DNA from: Pascua guehoae
Taxonomy: Eukaryota; Basidiomycota; Tremellomycetes; Trichosporonales; Trichosporonaceae
DNA: 64,000 nt
Direction: 5' to 3'
Assembly (NCBI GenBank): GCA_001600415.1
Contig: BCJX01000022.1
Span: 241,900-305,899 of the forward strand
This document shows, in pieces, positions 60,608-64,000 of this stretch. The position numbers and the translations under genes are program-made. Every line of letters starts with the position of its first letter. Positions within the stretch are counted from its first letter, which is position 1. Below the pieces are notes generated by a model that was not told where the DNA came from, searched no databases, and saw only the letters and a list, made by a program, of their open reading frames with translations.

Positions 60608-63600
60608 TGGGAATGAGGACAAGGAGGGAGAGTGGAGAAAGAATGCAATAAGCGAACTTGGGGGAGACATGGGATGTGAGGCAAAGGACAATCGAGTAAA
60701 TGGGTGGTGGTCACGTTCGCCTGCCTCGCCTGTCAGGGAAGGAGTTGGCGCCAAGATGGTCGCATGGTTCTCTTCTCGCTCACTGGTTCTCTTCTCGACG
60801 GTGGCCTGTAGCGCACGGCCACTCCTGACGGGCCCAGGAGGGCCGTGTGGTCTGTGTAGGACACCTGGTGCGTGCCCATGCACAGGTGCATTCCTGCATA
60901 TTGCACAACTTCAGGAGCCGGGGGGAACAACGTGGCACAGTGCCGCTTGAATGCTCAAAGTTGGCCTGTGCGTTATTTTTCCGCCGCAACGGCCCCAAAC
61001 TGTGCACTGTGGGCGAGGTTAAACTGTATCCACAGCTGAAACGACGCGGCTAATGGTGCCAACTTGAGCATGCTTCGTCAAAGAGCAGTATGCATATTAC
61101 CCGTGTGTTGAAGAACCTGGGGAAGCAGTCAAGTATCGGAAGCATTGAGAGTCGCCACATCGAGGTACACGTAATGATGGCGAACAGTTCAGCCAGGGAG
61201 CGTTCTGTCATTCAGTACACACAAGCAGATATTCCAGTAGGTCCCATAGATTTCAACGCCGTGAGGAATGAGAAGCATGGCCGCTTGGGCGATAGTCATC
61301 GATAAACACATTCTCAGTGGAGCCCCAAGAGATCAATTGTACTAGCCACGCTGTACCTCGTTTGGTAAGCAGCCTAGACACCAATGTAGGGGGGGTGGCT
61401 TTCACAAAGAAACTGCTTTGCTACTCCACAGCATGTCGCGAACACAGATCTTGTGGTAACCACAAACCAGGTAGACAACAAACACGTAATTCTGGAGGTT
61501 GAGGTTCGGACTCCATTCTGCGCTGCAGCAATTGGGGCAAGATGGCCAATTTGAAGGCAGCTGCTCTTAGAGCAGAACGAGTAGCAAGATCTCTCCCATT
61601 GGTTAGGACCGCCTCTGCCATAGGAATGCTAACGGGCGGAATGCTGTGGGGGATGGTCAGCAGCCAGCACTTCGATTGAATGTCGAGCTCGCCACTCAGT
61701 TGGTTGATCGGTTGTGGGCAAACACCACTGCGATTGTAAGTGTTCAAAAGGCAGCACAGATTTGACAAGCGTCGCTGCAATGAAGGGGAGAACTCGACGA
61801 TACGGCTGGAGCAAAGCCTTGAAGTGTTGGTGAAGTTGATCCGGCAGGGGACCTAGCCTGATTGTGCGATAAATCCTGACATTTTCCCGTTTTATTTGAG
61901 GTTTGGTACTGCTGTGCCCATGTGTCAATAGATACGTCTGTAAACAACTTGTTTTGCGGCTGCCCAATTGATATCAGTGGTCAGTGGGGCACTTGTGTGT
62001 TGTGTGGGTGTGGTGATGTCGGCTTCCATATCAGTAGCGTTGCGGAACCAACGTTTAGAATGCGAGATGTCGCGCTGTGTTAGTACTGTAGATTGCGTCT
62101 ACCGATGGTGCACTCTCGTTTAACTTGCCTCGGACCTTGCTCCTCAATACTCGCTGTCATTGGGCACGGGCAACTCGACCAGTTGGCCGTCCATCTCCCG
62201 CTCTCGTCTCTTCGCCCGTTGATGTCATTCGCTTATTATTGTGATTTCCCTTGTTACTCATGACCAGCTGCCCGTCCAACTCCCGCTCTGGCGCCTTCGC
62301 TGATCCCACACACCAGCCCTCAGATCGCTGCATGGCGCGAGAACCTGCACCTTTCGCGTGGTGTGGTTAACCTCCACTACAAGCCCGATTTGAGCTTGGG
62401 CGAGCACGAGTGGATCACTCGACGAATTGGATTGGGCCCCAGGCAGTGGATGTTTGTATTGTCGGGCATACTTTCGCAAAGACGGGGAAAACAGACGGGG
62501 GCGAGATCATGAGTCTTTCCATTCCGGAATGCTCGAAAGCCGAGCTGAGACATGTTGTGCCAAGGCTCGGTTCAACTGTTCAACAGTGGCCCCGAAACCC
62601 AGGATGGCGGCCCCTGCTTGGGCCAGTGTCGTTGGGAGCATGAAGTGTTTTGCTGGCCACTACGGTGTAATGGGCCCGGTCCATGGGGCGTGGAGTGTGC
62701 TAGGGCTTCATCCGAGGTATACCCAGGGATTGCCAGTGTGGGGCGACGGCTATGACTGAGATCGGGGAAATGATGACGACAGGAGGTGCGGGGGCCTGTG
62801 CCGATGATGTTGAGATTGCCAGCACGGACGTGACATTGCCGACGGTGGGAGAATGGTTGACGACGATGTGCGTGGCTGTTGACATCTCCGTACTGAACGG
62901 ATCGGGCCCACATGCTACCATGAGAATGAAATGAAGTCTGAAGTACCACCGACGTCAGCTGACATGGCCTTTGTGGCTTGGTGGGAGTGTGCGCATATGG
63001 TTGAGACGATCACATGACGGAGAGATAAGGTTTCGGTTCCAGTTGTGTGGAACCCTCGTGTGTTGTACCTCTCTCAACCTACCATAACATCCAACTGTCC
63101 AACTTTATCAATGCCAAGAACGACCGTGCGTACATAAACGCTCCCGACTCCATCCTTGACCCACATGGGCACTTCTTACCCCTCTCTTACCATCCGCTTT
63201 CAGCTGGCCAACTCGATCATGCCAAGGACGTCTATGCCGGCACGCGTGTCATACAGTCAGCCACCGACGAGTCGGCCACTGGACTAGACCCTCTTATGTT
63301 ACTGTATCACGCCAAGAACGACCAATCGCGCACGAGTGCCATGAAGTAAGCGCTAACGCCACTGTCTCATTCCGCAACTCTTACATTGCCCAGCCGAGGA
63401 CAACAAAGTGGGCAGCGCGACCATGCTCGAGCGCGATTGACCGCATGGGCATCCGAATATCTTGACATGTCGCCAAGATGAGGCCAAGGGATCGTATTCT
63501 CGGGGACCCGCGTGGTGGCCTCTGTACGCCTCAGCGGTCATCACCGACACTAACAAGTTCACCGTCGTGCAGTACTTTAAGGCTCGCTCTAGGCAAGGGG

Positions 63601-63667
63601 CTGTCTTGTTCACGACCCACCTTCCTTCACGACGCACCACCTTCCTTCACGCCCCTCATTTCCAAAT
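60608..63667. other. Long gene-poor region
   Basis: About 3 kb without a convincing gene. Open frames are short and lack domain signals. Within 63090-63340 the phrase GCCAAGAACGACC recurs, perhaps from an old duplication. No tRNA or hairpin stands out. Confidence 0.45.
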
Positions 63668-63993
63668 ATGCTCTTCCAGTCGCTCCTCCCCCTCGTCGCG
63701 CTTTTGACCGCGGTGGTCGCACACCCCAGTGTACCCGACGAGATTGTCGCCTGGCAGGCCCTCGAGTCCGACCCGCAGGTCGCTGCGTTCCTCCACCCCG
63801 AAGAGGTAGAGGCGTTCTTTGAGGACGATGTGAGTATTCCCATGTCGGGAGGCGATTCCTCACCTTGGTCTTACCTCCCAAGCACATTCACTTTCATGCA
63901 GGATACTGACACGTACAGTACGTCAGCACTGAACTTGATGCACGTGATGCCGCCGCGCTCGTCGGAGCATCCTTCGACCTCGCAGAGCGCGAA
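63668..63993 (+). CDS. Secreted protein of unknown function, 3' end beyond window
   Basis: Exons 63668-63829 and 63919-63993, with a donor GTGAGT at 63994 leading out of the window. The N-terminus MLFQSLLPLVALLTAVVAHP is a clear signal peptide. The visible mature part (EIVAWQALESDPQVAAFLHPEEV...) is acidic. The acceptor at 63917-63918 was chosen because it continues as YVSTELDARDAAALVGASF, a protein-like frame; the nearer CAG at 63899-63901 would give a poor one. Too little is present to name the family. Confidence 0.65.
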
Positions 63994-64000
63994 GTGAGTC

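Overview
This window looks like nuclear DNA of a GC-rich basidiomycete yeast. Most protein genes are interrupted by spliceosomal introns of about 33-75 nt, with GTRNGT donors, CTNAC-like branch sites and NAG acceptors. Several tRNA genes carry introns at the canonical position 37/38. The gene content (Yor1-like ABCC transporters, an F-box-like protein, a CFEM protein, a small SH3-like secreted protein, a cupin) fits Tremellomycetes, perhaps Trichosporonales. That placement is inference from style and families, not from a phylogeny.

Layout, left to right. Positions 1-820 hold three tRNA genes (Ala-CGC cut by the window edge, Ala-AGC, Gly-GCC). A small basic protein follows (2826-3410), then a 13-exon ABCC transporter on the minus strand (4485-9820). 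Next is a rearranged stretch (about 9430-13111): a decayed 5' piece of an ABCC paralogue abuts an N-terminally truncated, twice-frameshifted nitrilase, followed by an intact CFEM/GPI protein, all bracketed by two copies of a ~200-bp repeat. An MFS transporter (13635-15846) and a seven-TM GPCR-like protein (17586-20164) come next. Positions 20.4-22.4 kb hold two MITE-like elements, a tandem tRNA-Ser(GCT) pair and a perfect 25-bp hairpin.

Positions 23-34 kb hold a frameshifted Zn2Cys6-like gene, an AAAP amino-acid transporter (minus), an MFS sugar transporter, a cupin and a DUF3224-like protein. Positions 36-46 kb hold a basic unknown protein with a 45-C homopolymer upstream, an F-box-like protein, a beta-trefoil lectin-like secreted protein, a small mitochondrial membrane protein and a secreted SH3-like protein. 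Positions 46.8-51.4 kb hold the second ABCC transporter, with five fewer introns. After that come an intronless aconitase X, a coiled-coil protein, an AT-rich possible mitochondrial insertion, an intronless luciferase-like monooxygenase, a second Zn2Cys6-like gene, a long gene-poor stretch and the start of a secreted protein cut by the right edge.

There is no evident biosynthetic cluster, CRISPR array or autonomous transposon. The genes look like a mixed chromosomal neighbourhood rich in transporters and secreted proteins. The most informative signals are evolutionary: paralogous ABC transporters with different intron counts, a chimeric breakpoint with a nitrilase pseudogene, near-identical tRNA-Ser genes that differ by a 7-nt intron, TA-flanked inverted-repeat elements, and a pair of short proteins with an unusual Zn2Cys6-like cysteine pattern. 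Exon coordinates were derived by eye from splice consensus, reading frame and paralogue comparison; no RNA evidence was available.
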